From the NCBI GenBank assembly GCA_036874045.1, contig JAZBRI010000011.1, positions 3,844,001-3,908,000 on the forward strand: a stretch of DNA of 64,000 bases, read 5' to 3'. The notes under the pieces are model-generated. The model saw nothing but the letters and a program-made list of their open reading frames with translations, was not told the origin of the DNA and searched no databases. Shown one piece after another: positions 1 to 10,532 of the stretch. The stretch is from Cymodocea nodosa (Eukaryota > Streptophyta > Magnoliopsida > Alismatales > Cymodoceaceae). Numbering within the stretch: position 1 is the first letter of the stretch; each line of letters begins with the position of its first letter. Made by a program: the position numbers and the translations under genes.

Positions 1-411
1 TCAAATAGTTACTATCTTAACTATCTGAAAACTCACTTAAGTGTCTCTTTAGTCATTTCGGAAGGTTCTGCCGTTAACCTTTCGAAAGCTTATGATTTTC
101 GGATAGTTACTACTTAACTATCCGAAGATCCACTTAAGTTACTGCTTTTCGAATACTTGGCTTCTTAACTATCCGATAATACACATAAGTGTCCTTTAAG
201 TCATTTCGAATGGTTACAGCTAGTAACCCTTCGAAATCTTCTAACTTTCGGATAGTTAGCTCAAATCCTCCGACTAAAACTTTATTTTCGGATACTTAGG
301 CCTGATAACCTACCGAAAATATAAATCTGCCAGATACTTATTATTAACAAGCTTCCGACTGAACTTGGACATCTTGTGGCATACTCCACACCTGTACTAT
401 TTGCCCTAACA
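1..411 (-). mobile_element. Family-B LTR, truncated by the window edge
   Basis: This matches the start-side half (minus orientation) of the LTR at 53923-54933, and both end in ccctaaca on the plus strand, which reads TGTTAGGG at the 5' end on the minus strand. It is rich in inverted pairs of the TTCGGATAGTTA / TAACTATCCGAA type. On the right it abuts the G LTR remnant at attac (412-416), a possible target duplication whose partner is outside the window. The junction has no purine tract, so this is the outer end of an insertion into the G LTR and not an internal LTR boundary. Confidence 0.75.
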
Positions 412-1641
412 ATTACACCACTGAAAACTTAATCACTTACAATCCTGTCTCCTCTCCCTATAGAATCGCGAGTCCAAAATTGCAAGATGATCTCCTCTTC
501 AGCATACTAACATCAACCCGAAACCAAGGCTAGAAGCTTTACGATCTCCTGAGATATGAGTCGGTGCTTGGTGAAAATGGTTTCCCTTCCTGCAACGTGG
601 TCACTCCTCACAGTGGTTGTCAATCACCGTGTTTGGCTTGGAATCGACCCGACATCAAGAAAGTATCCTCATAGACCTCCGATGGTTGGTATTTTGGTGA
701 TTTTCGTGATTTTGGTGGTGGTGTGGAGCTTCAGGGAACTTTTGATGCTGTCTGTAGTTAGCGCGGTCCTCCACCTCTACACACACTACCAACTACACTT
801 TCTTCGTTTTTCTCCTCTTCTTTTATATTTCTTCCGTAGTAACTACTTCTACTTAGATGATCAATTGGATTTCCTTCATTCATAACAACGATGGTGATTT
901 CTTCTTCCTTCCATGAGTGAATTCCTGCGTGATACGTGCAATCATGGTTTTCCTTCGAATGTCCTATTTTTGTAACCGCTACAATGGCATATTAGAAAAT
1001 AAATGGCCCGTGGAGTTACAGATAACTCAACGGACTTACTTCGTTGAATTGACTATAAAACACATGCAATAAAGAAATAAGCTGCTAACATAATGTGTTA
1101 CCTTAGTATGTATTCATGTAACTGAACGCGTACAGTTATGCTAACTTAACGAGTTAAACATGTGCATCTCACATGATATACTAAAGCATTTAAATTCAAC
1201 ACGTGCATAATTTTAACTTAACAAGTTCAGATATTTCAGACACTTACGAACCTAACTATCCGATGCCTAAATGCATTTCAGATAGTTAACAGATAACTTA
1301 CCGAAAATCCACTTAAGTCATGCATTAAGGTTTCAACACGTGTACTCAGGAAATAATAAAATATTCTTCTATCATTAAAAACATAACTGTCCAGTACATG
1401 CAATATAACTCACCGAAATAATAGAAATTTTGGATATTTAGAATTTCATAGCCTTCAATTTACCGGCAGTTCAGAAATGTACTAAATTAACATTAATTCC
1501 CTGAAATTATGTAGATTCTTTCATTAAAGCATATAATAGTGCAATTATAACATAATGGCTTAATTCTTATATGATAAGCTAAATATTATGCAATTAACCA
1601 TCATTTAACTGTTAATATTATGCACCTTTTCATTCTAAACA
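412..1641 (-). repeat. Remnant of the 3' LTR of gypsy-G
   Basis: About 1.2 kb matches 58239-59424, which is part of the 5' LTR at the other end of G. Both copies stop at the same ctaaaca, which on the minus strand is an LTR start TGTTTAGAATG. Just upstream on the minus strand here is a purine tract (GTGGGAAG), as expected before a 3' LTR. A short open frame at 556-885 is shared with the other copy but resembles no known protein, and I do not call it a gene. The rest of the LTR would lie left of the B insertion. Confidence 0.65.
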
Positions 1642-2935
1642 CTTCCCACATACTTAAATTTTGCTACTCCCTTAGCAAACTAAGATCTAACTAGTTGGTC
1701 TTTCTAAAATGCTAGAATTAATTCTTCACTTCATTTTTCTTCAGAATACATAATTTAGATTACTATATAGATATTCTGTATTTTTCAGTAATCTGTTTTA
1801 ACATTGTTTTCTCCTTTACAACCTGCAAATATATTTAAAACATATGTAAATTACATACAAAATACATTAGCATCACGTAGGTGTTAATTATATTATCATT
1901 TTTTTCTTCTTTTCAGCATCTACCATCCTAAATTTTCCAATATGATTTCCAGAATAAATTTCAACTACATATGAATCAAAACACAATCCAATTCAATATG
2001 ATTAAGATAGTAGAATAAAGAATTGTATCTTAGATAAACAACTTCAAAAGTTTATTCTAGATTCATACTTCAGTAATTTTAGATAACAGAAAATATACTC
2101 GATTCAAAAGATATCTGTATTTCACAAAACACTTGTATCTTTTCAGAACATTATATGCATATTTGTACTTAAAAGTTAATTTGACAAGCTTGAATCATAC
2201 AAGAGCTTTCTAGTGTACCCATGTATCAAGCTTTCAGTCAACAATCCCAGATCTGATCAGGATCTTAGGTTGCCAGATTTAAAAAGTCATTTTCAAGTCA
2301 ACAATCCTTACATACCTATCTGCTCAAGTACAATAGGCTTGCGATCAAACAAGTCAATAAACTCTCAAAGTTTTTCTCTTTTCTTTTTTTTTCTTTTTTT
2401 TAAACACAATATATATACTTATTTCATTAATACAGATGCAATAAAACACAAATCTCATATGGTCCTGCTTCTATTATTTACTGAAAATATGAATCCATAA
2501 CAATAAGCTCATACTTTTTCTATAGTTTAATAAGATCTACACATTAATCATTCTACAAGTTTAATCAATCAAATTAAATGTATCCTTGATCATATGTATT
2601 TCATTTAATCCAAAAATCAACATTTCAGCTCTTCGAGGATTTCAGATAATTTACTGAGTTTCAGTTAAGCATTCTGATTTCTTTTTAAAATCGTGAAACT
2701 ATTAAACTCATAAAATTCAGCAAAAACATAAAATACTATATCTAGATTTGTATGAATAGTAAAATTTTGTAGCATCTTATATAACATTCAAGCAAATACA
2801 GTTCTTAAAAATTTTACAATTTCATTTATCAGATAGTTACAGTAAATTCATAAAAAAATTTCAATTTCCACAGAACTTTTGCATTACCATTCTAATTCCT
2901 ATAATTAATAAAATTACATGGCTATTACTATAATT
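1642..2935 (-). repeat. Spacer module shared with copia-E
   Basis: No coding sequence is evident. Roughly 1850-2700 aligns by eye in the same element-sense orientation with the noncoding spacer between pol and the third ORF of copia-E (27950-28552 plus 38834-39200 in E3; reverse complement of about 12900-13650 in E1). The best-preserved stretch is 2195-2370, which includes the core cccagatctgatcagg. The copy is more diverged than the E copies are from each other. Here it sits between the F-box/polypurine region and the G 3' LTR. Confidence 0.65.
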
Positions 2936-2973
2936 ACCTCCCCCCATACCTACATTTTGCATTGTCCTCAATG
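2936..2973 (-). other. Polypurine hallmark of a gypsy 3' region
   Basis: On the minus strand this reads cattgaggacaatg followed about 15 bases later by GGGGGGAGGT. A TTGAGGACAATG motif followed by a G-rich tract is a recurrent signature downstream of pol in plant Athila/Tat-type Ty3/gypsy elements. Its position downstream of the F-box pseudogene places that gene inside the element. The family statement is from memory. Confidence 0.6.
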
Positions 2974-3460
2974 TAAAAGATTTTACAATAAATACAGTCA
3001 TTGTAGTAGGCATGAATATTGTTTCGTTGACTTAGCACCTAACTCAACGAACTTAATTCGTTGAGTTAATGAATAACTCTCCGAACTGTGTTTAAATGTA
3101 AATACAGGATAAATAATCAATTACATACCTTGTCCTTTTGTATCTCCTTCAATATCCTTCGATTTTTTATTCTGAAAAACTTTTTATTCACAAATAAAAG
3201 TAGAATATATAACAAAATAACAAAACATAACTTGTTAAATCAATGTCTTGTGTGGAATCGAGGCTCCTCTGCCTTTGGTGGCTCACAAGCAAGCTAGTTG
3301 GTTTCCCAAAACAGATACCAACAAACTGGATTGATATTTTATTTTATTTTGTTTTTTCTTATAAAATAAAACTAAAACTAAAATTTTTTCTTTTCTTTTT
3401 CTTTTTTTTTCTAAAAATAAATGCAAAATACACACAACATTAAAAACACAGAATTATAAT
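2974..3460. other. Noncoding segment with one inverted repeat
   Basis: It holds a 12-base inverted repeat (3040-3068) and pyrimidine runs at 3345-3415. Two short open frames (3088-3297, 3243-3443) have low-complexity composition and no recognisable domain. I see no gene. Confidence 0.5.
3040..3068. repeat. Inverted repeat TAACTCAACGAA / TTCGTTGAGTTA
   Basis: Perfect 12-base arms (3040-3051 and 3057-3068) surround a 5-base loop. It is one member of a 12-mer family with consensus YTCGKWDRGTTA that recurs in the E LTRs, B LTRs, G LTR and G internal regions. Confidence 0.85.
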
Positions 3461-4597
3461 TTAAGAACATGATTGAAAAGTGGTAACAAATGGAATAAAC
3501 GTGTCAGTCCATGCAAACTTTTTAGGCATAATTCTTCTTGCTATTAATTCTATTTTAATGCAGTCTGTTTTCCTTTTTAGCTTGTAAACTTGCAGTATGT
3601 TATCAATACTAAATATAAGTGTATTACCATTAATGAAATGAAATGTAGAAAAGGATCCTCTTCTGTTCCAAGATAATGTAGCTGTTTCTATTTCTACATC
3701 TATTTCAATATATTCTTCTTCCCACTTCCATTCATTTAGGTCTTTCATAATCCATATTTGAAATTTCCTCAATTCATCCTACCATCTTATCAGACATAAA
3801 GTAGGATCATCATATTCATTATACCACATTCCTAATTGAATTTTATCATATTCTAAAGATGGTGGTTTAGCTATATCACTCGGTATAGGTAATATTTCTA
3901 TAAAATCATCATAACTGTCTATGCTTACTATGTATAAATCAGATCTAAACGCAACTAAAACATCTGTGACTTGATATATATATCCATCAAGTATGACATG
4001 CATGCTGTCAATTAATGCTTTTTGTCCTAGATATATCATAGTATTTTCAATCCAAGATCTATTTAGAAAATTATACACACTTAAGCATAAATCTTCATCC
4101 CAATTTCCAGTTGGTCTCCAGTAATATAATTTTTCAAGAATGGTCAAATTTTTATTAGAAAATATTAAAGCTGACCCACAATTTTCAGTTGGTACTTCTA
4201 ATCTATAAGGCCTTCCTATATTTCGTTCTTCTCTTGTGATAGGATTTCTAATCAAAATGTCGAGTAACAGAATTGCATACCTTGGTTTGGTTCTGTATAT
4301 AATTAATCATTCATCCATCCCCATAATATGATGTATTCCTTCTAATATATTAGGTGGAATTCCAATGGTTTCTTCCATATTCAGATATTCATAACTGATT
4401 GAACTACGATTAAATGACTTCCATAAAAATCCATCTCTAATCTTAGTCATTTTTGCAACTTGTAGTCCATGAAAATATTTTTCTCTAACATAGTCTTTGA
4501 TTTCCTTTGATACACAACATAATCTGCATAGATCTTTAGCTAACAGGTTACTTAGTACTTCCTTTAGTGCATCTAGTGGTAATTTCATCAATTCCAT
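3461..4597 (-). pseudogene. Intronless F-box (FBA-type) pseudogene inside gypsy-G
   Basis: One reading frame of 379 codons is broken by only two in-frame stops: TGA at 4307-4309 and TAG at 3779-3781. The N-terminus has an F-box (LPLDALKEVLSNLLAKDLCR, about residues 6-25, continuing through CCVSKEI). Near residue 118 is NPITREE, the signature that opens F-box-associated (FBA) domains, and the C-terminus has the IWIMKD-type strand of that domain. Intact relatives are SCF ubiquitin-ligase substrate receptors of similar length. It lies 3' of a gypsy gag on the same strand and 5' of the polypurine hallmark and LTR, where pol would be expected. Capture by the element is my inference. The other possibility is a host locus that G fragments landed around. 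Confidence 0.8.
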
Positions 4598-4824
4598 TTG
4601 TTATGATTCAGTATAACATAAACAAAAATTTAATAGAGACAAAATTAACATAGCTACTTACACACCCTCGTAGAGTTAGGTCATAACTCAACAGACTAAG
4701 TTCATTGAGTTAAGTAATAACTCTACGATATTACTAACTATAATTAAACTTACATTTTTTCTTTTTTATATATTATTTTTTTTATATTTACTATAATATA
4801 CATAGTTACTTTAGTTATACTACT
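4598..4824. other. Short gap between F-box pseudogene and gag
   Basis: It is noncoding and T-rich. It contains CTCGTAGAGTTA and TTCATTGAGTTA variants of the recurrent inverted 12-mers at 4665-4735. I see no gene or clear promoter. Confidence 0.5.
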
Positions 4825-6174
4825 TCATTCAGCTTCCCTCCTATAGGAAGTATCAATTTCATTAACAATTCTGTTGACAGGGTTAGGTACTGCTTGCATT
4901 GGCAATCCTCTAGTAGATCTTACTTCTGTTGATTCCTTCTATCTAGGGGATATAGTTTTATTTATATTTTGATGTTGAATTGCAACATTTCCAAATACAA
5001 GATCTAGATGATTATTTAATTGTTGGATTATCTTTTCTAATTACTCTATTCTAGATCCTTCTTCAATTAAAGCTTCATAACTTATATTTTTGTCATTTAT
5101 ATTTTCTCCTCCTTGGAAATTGTTGTTTCTCCAAGATAAATTCGGGTGATTTCTCCAATTAGGGTTATAAGAATTTCCAAAGTTATTTCTCTGGTTTCTA
5201 GCATAAATAATATCTAAATCATTAACGTTTGCATTCTTTTCTGCTAGCTTTTGATTTAATGATAACTCTTCTATTTTCTTTGTTAATTCAGTTAATTTAA
5301 CTTCAAGCATAGTGCTTGAATCTATTTCATGCATTCCCCTTGGCAATATTCTTTTATTTGTAATAGCTTCAGTTGAGTTTTCCCACTATGTAGTTCTTCT
5401 TACAAAGTTTTCTAAATATGCCCATGCTTCTTCAGTATACAGTTTTAAAAATCCATTCTGACAAGTAGATTCTAATAAAAATTTTGTTGAAACATCTATG
5501 CCTTCATAAATTATACCTATTAATTGTACTTTACTCATAACATCATGTGGACATTGAGTTAGTAAATCTTTAAATCTTTCAAAATATTTCTAGAATAATT
5601 CTCCCTATTTTTGGCTACACATTAATATTTCCTTTTTCTTTTTAATCGTTTGATGTGTTGGATAATATTTTTCTAGAAAAACAGAACAAAATTCAGTCCA
5701 TGCAGAAATTGAATCAAGCGATAGAGTATATAATCATCTCTTAACTGTGTCTTTTAAAGCAAGAGGGATATATCTAAGTTTAACAGCATCTATACTCATG
5801 TTCGTCATTTTCATCATTTGACAAACTTCGTTAAATTCTCTAAGGAAATAATAGGCATCCTCTCTTTCTAATCTATGAAAGTGTGGCAATTGACTAATAT
5901 AATAAGATTTCAATTCAAACCTATCTCCCTCGAAGTTTGGCAATCGAATACATGAAGGTTCATCAACTAATTCAGGATATAGAATCTCCCCTAATGGTTT
6001 CTCTACTAGAGCAGTCATATCTTCATTCTCTTTTAAAGAAAGGTTAGCGACACCCTTAAGGATTTCGTTAAAGTCTAATTCAGAAAATATTTCAGTACGT
6101 CTCTGTGTTGAATAATCTGGTGTAGGTGTTCTTAATAATCATTTAGTGCTAGGAGAACAAATCCATGTGCTCAT
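4825..6174 (-). pseudogene. gag: gypsy-G second gag, capsid-containing, decayed
   Basis: A single frame of 450 codons starts at ATG 6174 and ends at TGA 4825-4827, with several internal stops (for example after residue 11 and at about 5731). It carries the plant gypsy capsid (Retrotrans_gag) pattern, with LPNFEGDRFELK near residue 75, then the ERFKDLLTQCPH region, then SYNPNWRNHPNLSW near residues 335-348, which is typical of Athila/Tat Gag. No CCHC knuckle or pol follows. The F-box pseudogene is next. E1 is inserted 63 bases upstream of the start. It is either the gag of a separate non-autonomous element or a displaced gag of G. Confidence 0.75.
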
Positions 6175-6237
6175 AAACTCTTAACATAAAGTAAAATAGC
6201 AGAAGATTAATTACATACCAATCTGAAGCTTTATATT

Positions 6238-7832
6238 TGTTGAGTATTTTTGTTTTGATGATGTGTGCTGAATGAAAATAATCATATTTGCTCAATTACT
6301 ATTGCTTGTGAAAAGAAATTAAAATCATCAATTAATACAGAAAAAGCTTACTGATATAAATACTTGTCTGTATTGGATCTGAAGTTAATAACTAGTCGTT
6401 TCATTCCATTAATTTCTCATTTAGCTAAACGTTAAGTTAACGTGTGTTTTTATTGAAAAGCATGATATGTTTTAATGTTATATCTTCTGTATCATGAACA
6501 GTGCACGTTTAGACAACTCGTTAAGTTAGAGTTTTGTTAGTATAGAGGTCACATGAGAACTCATTAAGTTAGAGGCTTAAAGGTTAAAATAGGTCACGTG
6601 AGTAAAAGAAGAGACAAACTCGTTAGGTTAGCGTTATAAACTTAAGTTGTTATTTTTGCACGTGGTAAAATTCTTATTATAAAAACATTTGTTTATTACT
6701 TAATCAGTGAGTTAAAGTTTTTTTGGAGACTTACAGTCGTAACTATCCGAAAGGTAACTTAAGTCATGTTTTCAAGTCTTGACACGTGTCTCACTAGTTT
6801 TATAATATAAAGAGTTTTTCGGTGACTTAAAGTCGTAACTATCCGAAACTTAAACTGTTTTCGGTGAGTTATCGTTTAACCTTCCGAAAGAAAGGTTAAG
6901 CTGCTTCATTGAGTTAGCATAACACCACAGACTTAGTTCGTTGAGTTAGCTACAATACTTGTCACGTGAAATATCACATGGTGAACTCGTTAAGTTAGAA
7001 ACGTTAAGTTATATATATATACTTGTGTTACTCGTTTAGTTAACATTAAAGTAACGAATTCTTATCACACGGATGAAAAAATTTTCGACGAGAAAGTTTT
7101 TTTTCAGGAAATTTTTCAGATTTCCAGGACTAATGATTAAAGAAAATTCGAAATATAAACGCGGGTTAGAACGTGTGTGTTTCGATGAAGGAAAAAGAAA
7201 AGATGTGGAGAAGTGGAAAACTGGTAGTGGTTAAACGTGAAGGATATGCATGAAATGAAGATACAGTATAAAAGGTATAGAATTCTCGTTGATCAATTTA
7301 TCCTTGCACACAAAACGAAAAATCTTTTCAAAGATCAAACCATCCCTGCACACCAAAAGAAAAATCTTTTTAGGGATCAAAAACACCTCTTCGGGAAAAA
7401 TCTCTCATGTGGAAGAAAGTTCAATGAAGCATAAAAAGGTAAGATTTTCGTCACTGAAGATTTGAAGTATCAGAAGAAAGCAAATTCGGCGAAGCATGAA
7501 AAGACAAGATATTTGTCACTAAAGAATTGCTGAAGAAGAAAAAGAAGAAGAAGAAAGATCTCAAACAAGGAGAAAAGTTTTAAATTCTGCAAATTAGTTT
7601 TCTCTATTTGTAGTTATGAAATTGTTTAGATGATACATGGTATCGAAATACAATTGCATCTACAATTTCTAAGGAGAATTGAATTGTATATTGTAATTGA
7701 AACCTTGAATAAAAATGATTTTATGAAAACAATGTCTCGACATGTTTTTGAGTTTTAAAGTTTCAATTATATTTCAGAAAATATTAAAAATACACAATTC
7801 ACCCCCCTCTTGTGTAGCCATACGATCCTACA
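6238..7832 (+). repeat. E1 5' LTR
   Basis: The LTR is 1595 bp, running from TGTTGAGTATTTT to GATCCTACA. U3 has several ACGTG/CACGTG G-boxes (near 6595, 6659, 6781, 6963) and many CTCGTTAAGTTA or TTCGTTGAGTTA motifs. A block at about 6695-6905 with ACTATCCGAAA motifs is absent from the E2 and E3 LTRs. A TATA box (TATAAAAGG) is at 7267-7275. Downstream is a short tandem duplication (tgcacac...aaaatctttt) and a GAAGAA-rich tract. Confidence 0.95.
7267..7275 (+). promoter_or_regulatory. E1 LTR TATA box
   Basis: TATAAAAGG, identical in position and sequence in the E1 3' LTR (17905-17913), E2 LTRs (29645-29653, 38262-38270) and E3 5' LTR (complement 50837-50845). It would mark the U3/R boundary about 25-35 bases upstream of transcription start. 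Confidence 0.75.
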
Positions 7833-7834
7833 AG

Positions 7835-7846
7835 TGGTATTAGAGC
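7835..7846 (+). other. E1 primer binding site, initiator Met tRNA
   Basis: TGGTATTAGAGC lies two bases after the LTR. It differs by one C-to-T change from TGGTATCAGAGC, the complement of the plant initiator tRNA-Met 3' end that is still intact in E2 and E3. Confidence 0.9.
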
Positions 7847-8032
7847 TTTGTGAATAATCTTTGATATAAAATCGATACCAACTTATTTAATATCATTGCT
7901 TATTCTACCTTCCTTGTTTTTAAACGAAAATTAATATCTGAGCATACATTTAACTCTATTGATTTAAGGCTCAAGTTGTTTTAGAGTTTTTAGACTGTTT
8001 AAAATCAAATAGGTTGAAAAATCTAAGGTAAA

Positions 8033-10282
8033 ATGGTTACTAGAAATGGTAATTTTTCTTTATATGAATGCCAAAATCTTAATCGTCCTCCTTTATTTGA
8101 TGGAATACATTTTGAATATTCGAAATATAGGATGACTGTTTTTCTTCAAAGTATAGATCATAAATTGTGGTTCATGATTTCTAAACTATATACTCCGTTA
8201 ACTACTCCTTATAATACTTGGACAATTACTGAAAAAGAAAATGAAACTCTGAATGCTAAGGGCTTAAATATTTTATTCTGTGCATTGACTTATGAATAGT
8301 TTAGTAAAGTGTCGGCATATAAATCTGCTTATGAGGTGTGGCATGCATTAGAAGTTTCACATGAAGGTACTTCTCAAGTTAAAGAGACTAAAATAAACAT
8401 GTTGATTCGTAAGTATGAACTCTTTAAGATGCATGAAGACGAAAATATTTCTGAGATGTTTTCCAGATTTCTTGATATCATAAACTCTTTAAAATCTTAA
8501 GGAAAGAATTTTGTACAGAAGGATTTGGTGAGGAAAATTCTCACATCCCTAAGTTCTAAATGGTCTCAGAAAGTAACATCAATTGAGGAATCACGAGATT
8601 TAAATGTTTATATTATGAATGAACTTATAGGAAATTTAACAACTTATGAAGTTCAATTAAATGAATCACTGAGTCACAACAAACTTAAAATGAAGAAAGA
8701 AATAGCCTTCGAAATTAATTCAAATTCTGATATATCTACTGATTCTGACGAGGATTTGATTTTGCTGACTAGGAAATTCAAGAAAGCATGGAAAGCTAGG
8801 AAACAGCAAAGGAACAAAAATGATAAACCCTCAACGTCAAAATCATTAAATGACAAGAATTCTTCATCCAGAAAGTATGTATGTTACAATTGTAAGAAAC
8901 TTGGACATCTTTCTCTAGATTGTCCTATGAGCAAAAATGAAAAGCAAAGTAGGACAAATTAGAAGAAGACGGCTCAGAAAACTCAGAAAAAGTTTTACAA
9001 GAAAAAGGCTTTGAAGGTCACTTGGGATGACACGTCTGAAGAGTCTGAATCTGAGGAATCAGCATCAAAATCTTCACATTCAGAAGGAGAACAAGAGTTA
9101 GAAGACGTTGCTCATGTGTGCTTCATGGCAGATGAGTCTGAGGTAATATCTGATCCTGAAAGTCATTCAGATTTCAACTTTGATGAATTATTATGTGCTT
9201 ATCATGCATTATTACAAAAACTTAAAGTATGTAAACTGGAAAATAAGAATATTAGAAAATCTTCATCCATTATGGAAGAAGAAAATTGTTTCCTGTCTAC
9301 TACTTTAGAAAAGTTTAAATGTGATAATGAAAATCATGCTAGAGATTTGCAAAAATTTAGATTTAATGAATGTATCTTGCATGAACAAATATAGAATATA
9401 AATGCTGAAAAATTAAAGATAGAATCTGAAAATGAAATGTTGAGAAACAATGTAAATGAACTTGAATTAGAGATAAATAAATTAAATCTGAGAGAGCAAG
9501 ATTTAAATTCTACCATTGACAAATGGAATTTAAGTCAAACTAAGTTAGACAAACTAACTAGTACCCCTGTGGTGTCTTATAAATTTGGCTTAGGATTTGA
9601 TTATCTTGAATATCAAGCCAATAAAGGATTTATTAGTTGCAGTTCAAGTAAATCTAAGACTAAAATTCCTTTTATTATGAAACAATGTAATAAATATGTA
9701 GAAGTAGGTACTTCAAGGGATGAATCATGTAGTAATAATATAAATCAATGTGATTTGTCAAATTGTACTTCTAACATGACTATAAATGTTTCTAAAAATC
9801 TTGTTTCTTGTTCTAGAAATTCAGTTTCTAATGTTTCTAAAATTTCAGACAATTATAGTAAACTAAAAATTCAGAAACCTAAGCATATAATTCAATACAC
9901 TAGTATTAGACCAATTACTCATTCTGCATGTGATAAAACAAAAAGTTCTTGTGTAGAAAAAGATTTTTTATGTATGGAAAGTGTTAATACAAGTACAAAA
10001 TCTTGGTATAAACTTACAGAAATGTATAAGCATGACCAAAATAAATTAACAACTAATAAAAATATGTTTGGTCTTGATTATACTACGTCTGAAAATAAAA
10101 AGAATGATTGCAAAAGCAATAATGCTATATGTGAGTATGAAGCTAATGATAAATCAATAGTACTTACAACTAATAAGAATATAAATGATAATGTTAAACT
10201 ATTTTTAAACAAAAAGAAGAAATATGCGTTTAATGAACTTGGTCCTCAACAACATTGGGTACCAAGAAAAAGTTTTTCTTAA
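8033..10282 (+). pseudogene. gag: E1 gag with coiled-coil extension, broken by stops
   Basis: One frame of 750 codons starts at ATG 8033 and ends at TAA 10280-10282. It contains a copia-type UBN2 Gag domain (about residues 20-230), a CCHC knuckle (CYNCKKLGHLSLDC), an acidic Ser-rich stretch and a long leucine/glutamate-rich coiled coil. Internal stops lie at about 8297, 8498, 8960 and 9392; E2 has sense codons at these sites, mostly CAG/CAA changed to TAG/TAA. The terminal TAA is shared with E2, so it is the family's normal Gag stop. Codons after 9142 lie in the intron-like segment. Confidence 0.9.
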
Positions 10283-10294
10283 TTTGTATTGTAG
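9143..10294 (+). other. Intron-like segment at the gag/pol junction of E1
   Basis: It begins GTAATATC after GAG and ends ATTGTAG before GAGGAAAC, 1152 bp in length (384 codons, phase-preserving). The same segment, the same length, is at 31521-32672 in E2. It is absent exactly at these boundaries in E3 (48949/48948). It contains the Gag stop codon, so its removal would join Gag to protease in frame. In E1 the acceptor CAG has become TAG, still a usable acceptor. Confidence 0.75.
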
Positions 10295-10532
10295 GAGGAA
10301 ACAACATCAAAATGGATCTTGGGCAGTGGAGCGTCAAGTCACATGACCGGACAAAAAAGTTTATAACAAAATTTTACAAATACCATGAAAGGAAGTGTAA
10401 CATTTGGAAACAAAAGCAAAGATAAAATCATAGGTATGGGCAATGTTCAAATAACTCCTACTTGTGTTATTTCGAATGTACTATTTGTAGAAAACCTAGG
10501 TTTTAATTTGCTGTGTGTCATAAATGGATAAA
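10295..10532 (+). pseudogene. pol: E1 pol 5' fragment (protease)
   Basis: It encodes the copia aspartic protease neighbourhood (WILGSGASSHMTG, where the family's DSG is mutated to GSG) and then stops aligning to E2 pol after CVISNVLFVENLGFNLL. At about 10523 it jumps directly to the RT C-terminal MDKGIFLNQEKY. GAG-pre-integrase, integrase and most of RT are missing. The junction shares AAA between the two parent sites, a microhomology deletion. Confidence 0.85.

Noticed and set aside
556-885. 109-residue frame repeated at 58383-58571
   Set aside because: Shared because both lie in copies of the G LTR; frames diverge after about 45 residues and have no recognised domain.
2213-2500. 95-residue open frame in the spacer module
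   Set aside because: Not maintained in the E copies of the same sequence and lies antisense to the element.
7835-7846. tRNA gene or fragment at the E1 and other PBS sites
   Set aside because: Only 12 bases match the tRNA 3' end, positioned two bases after an LTR; this is a primer site.
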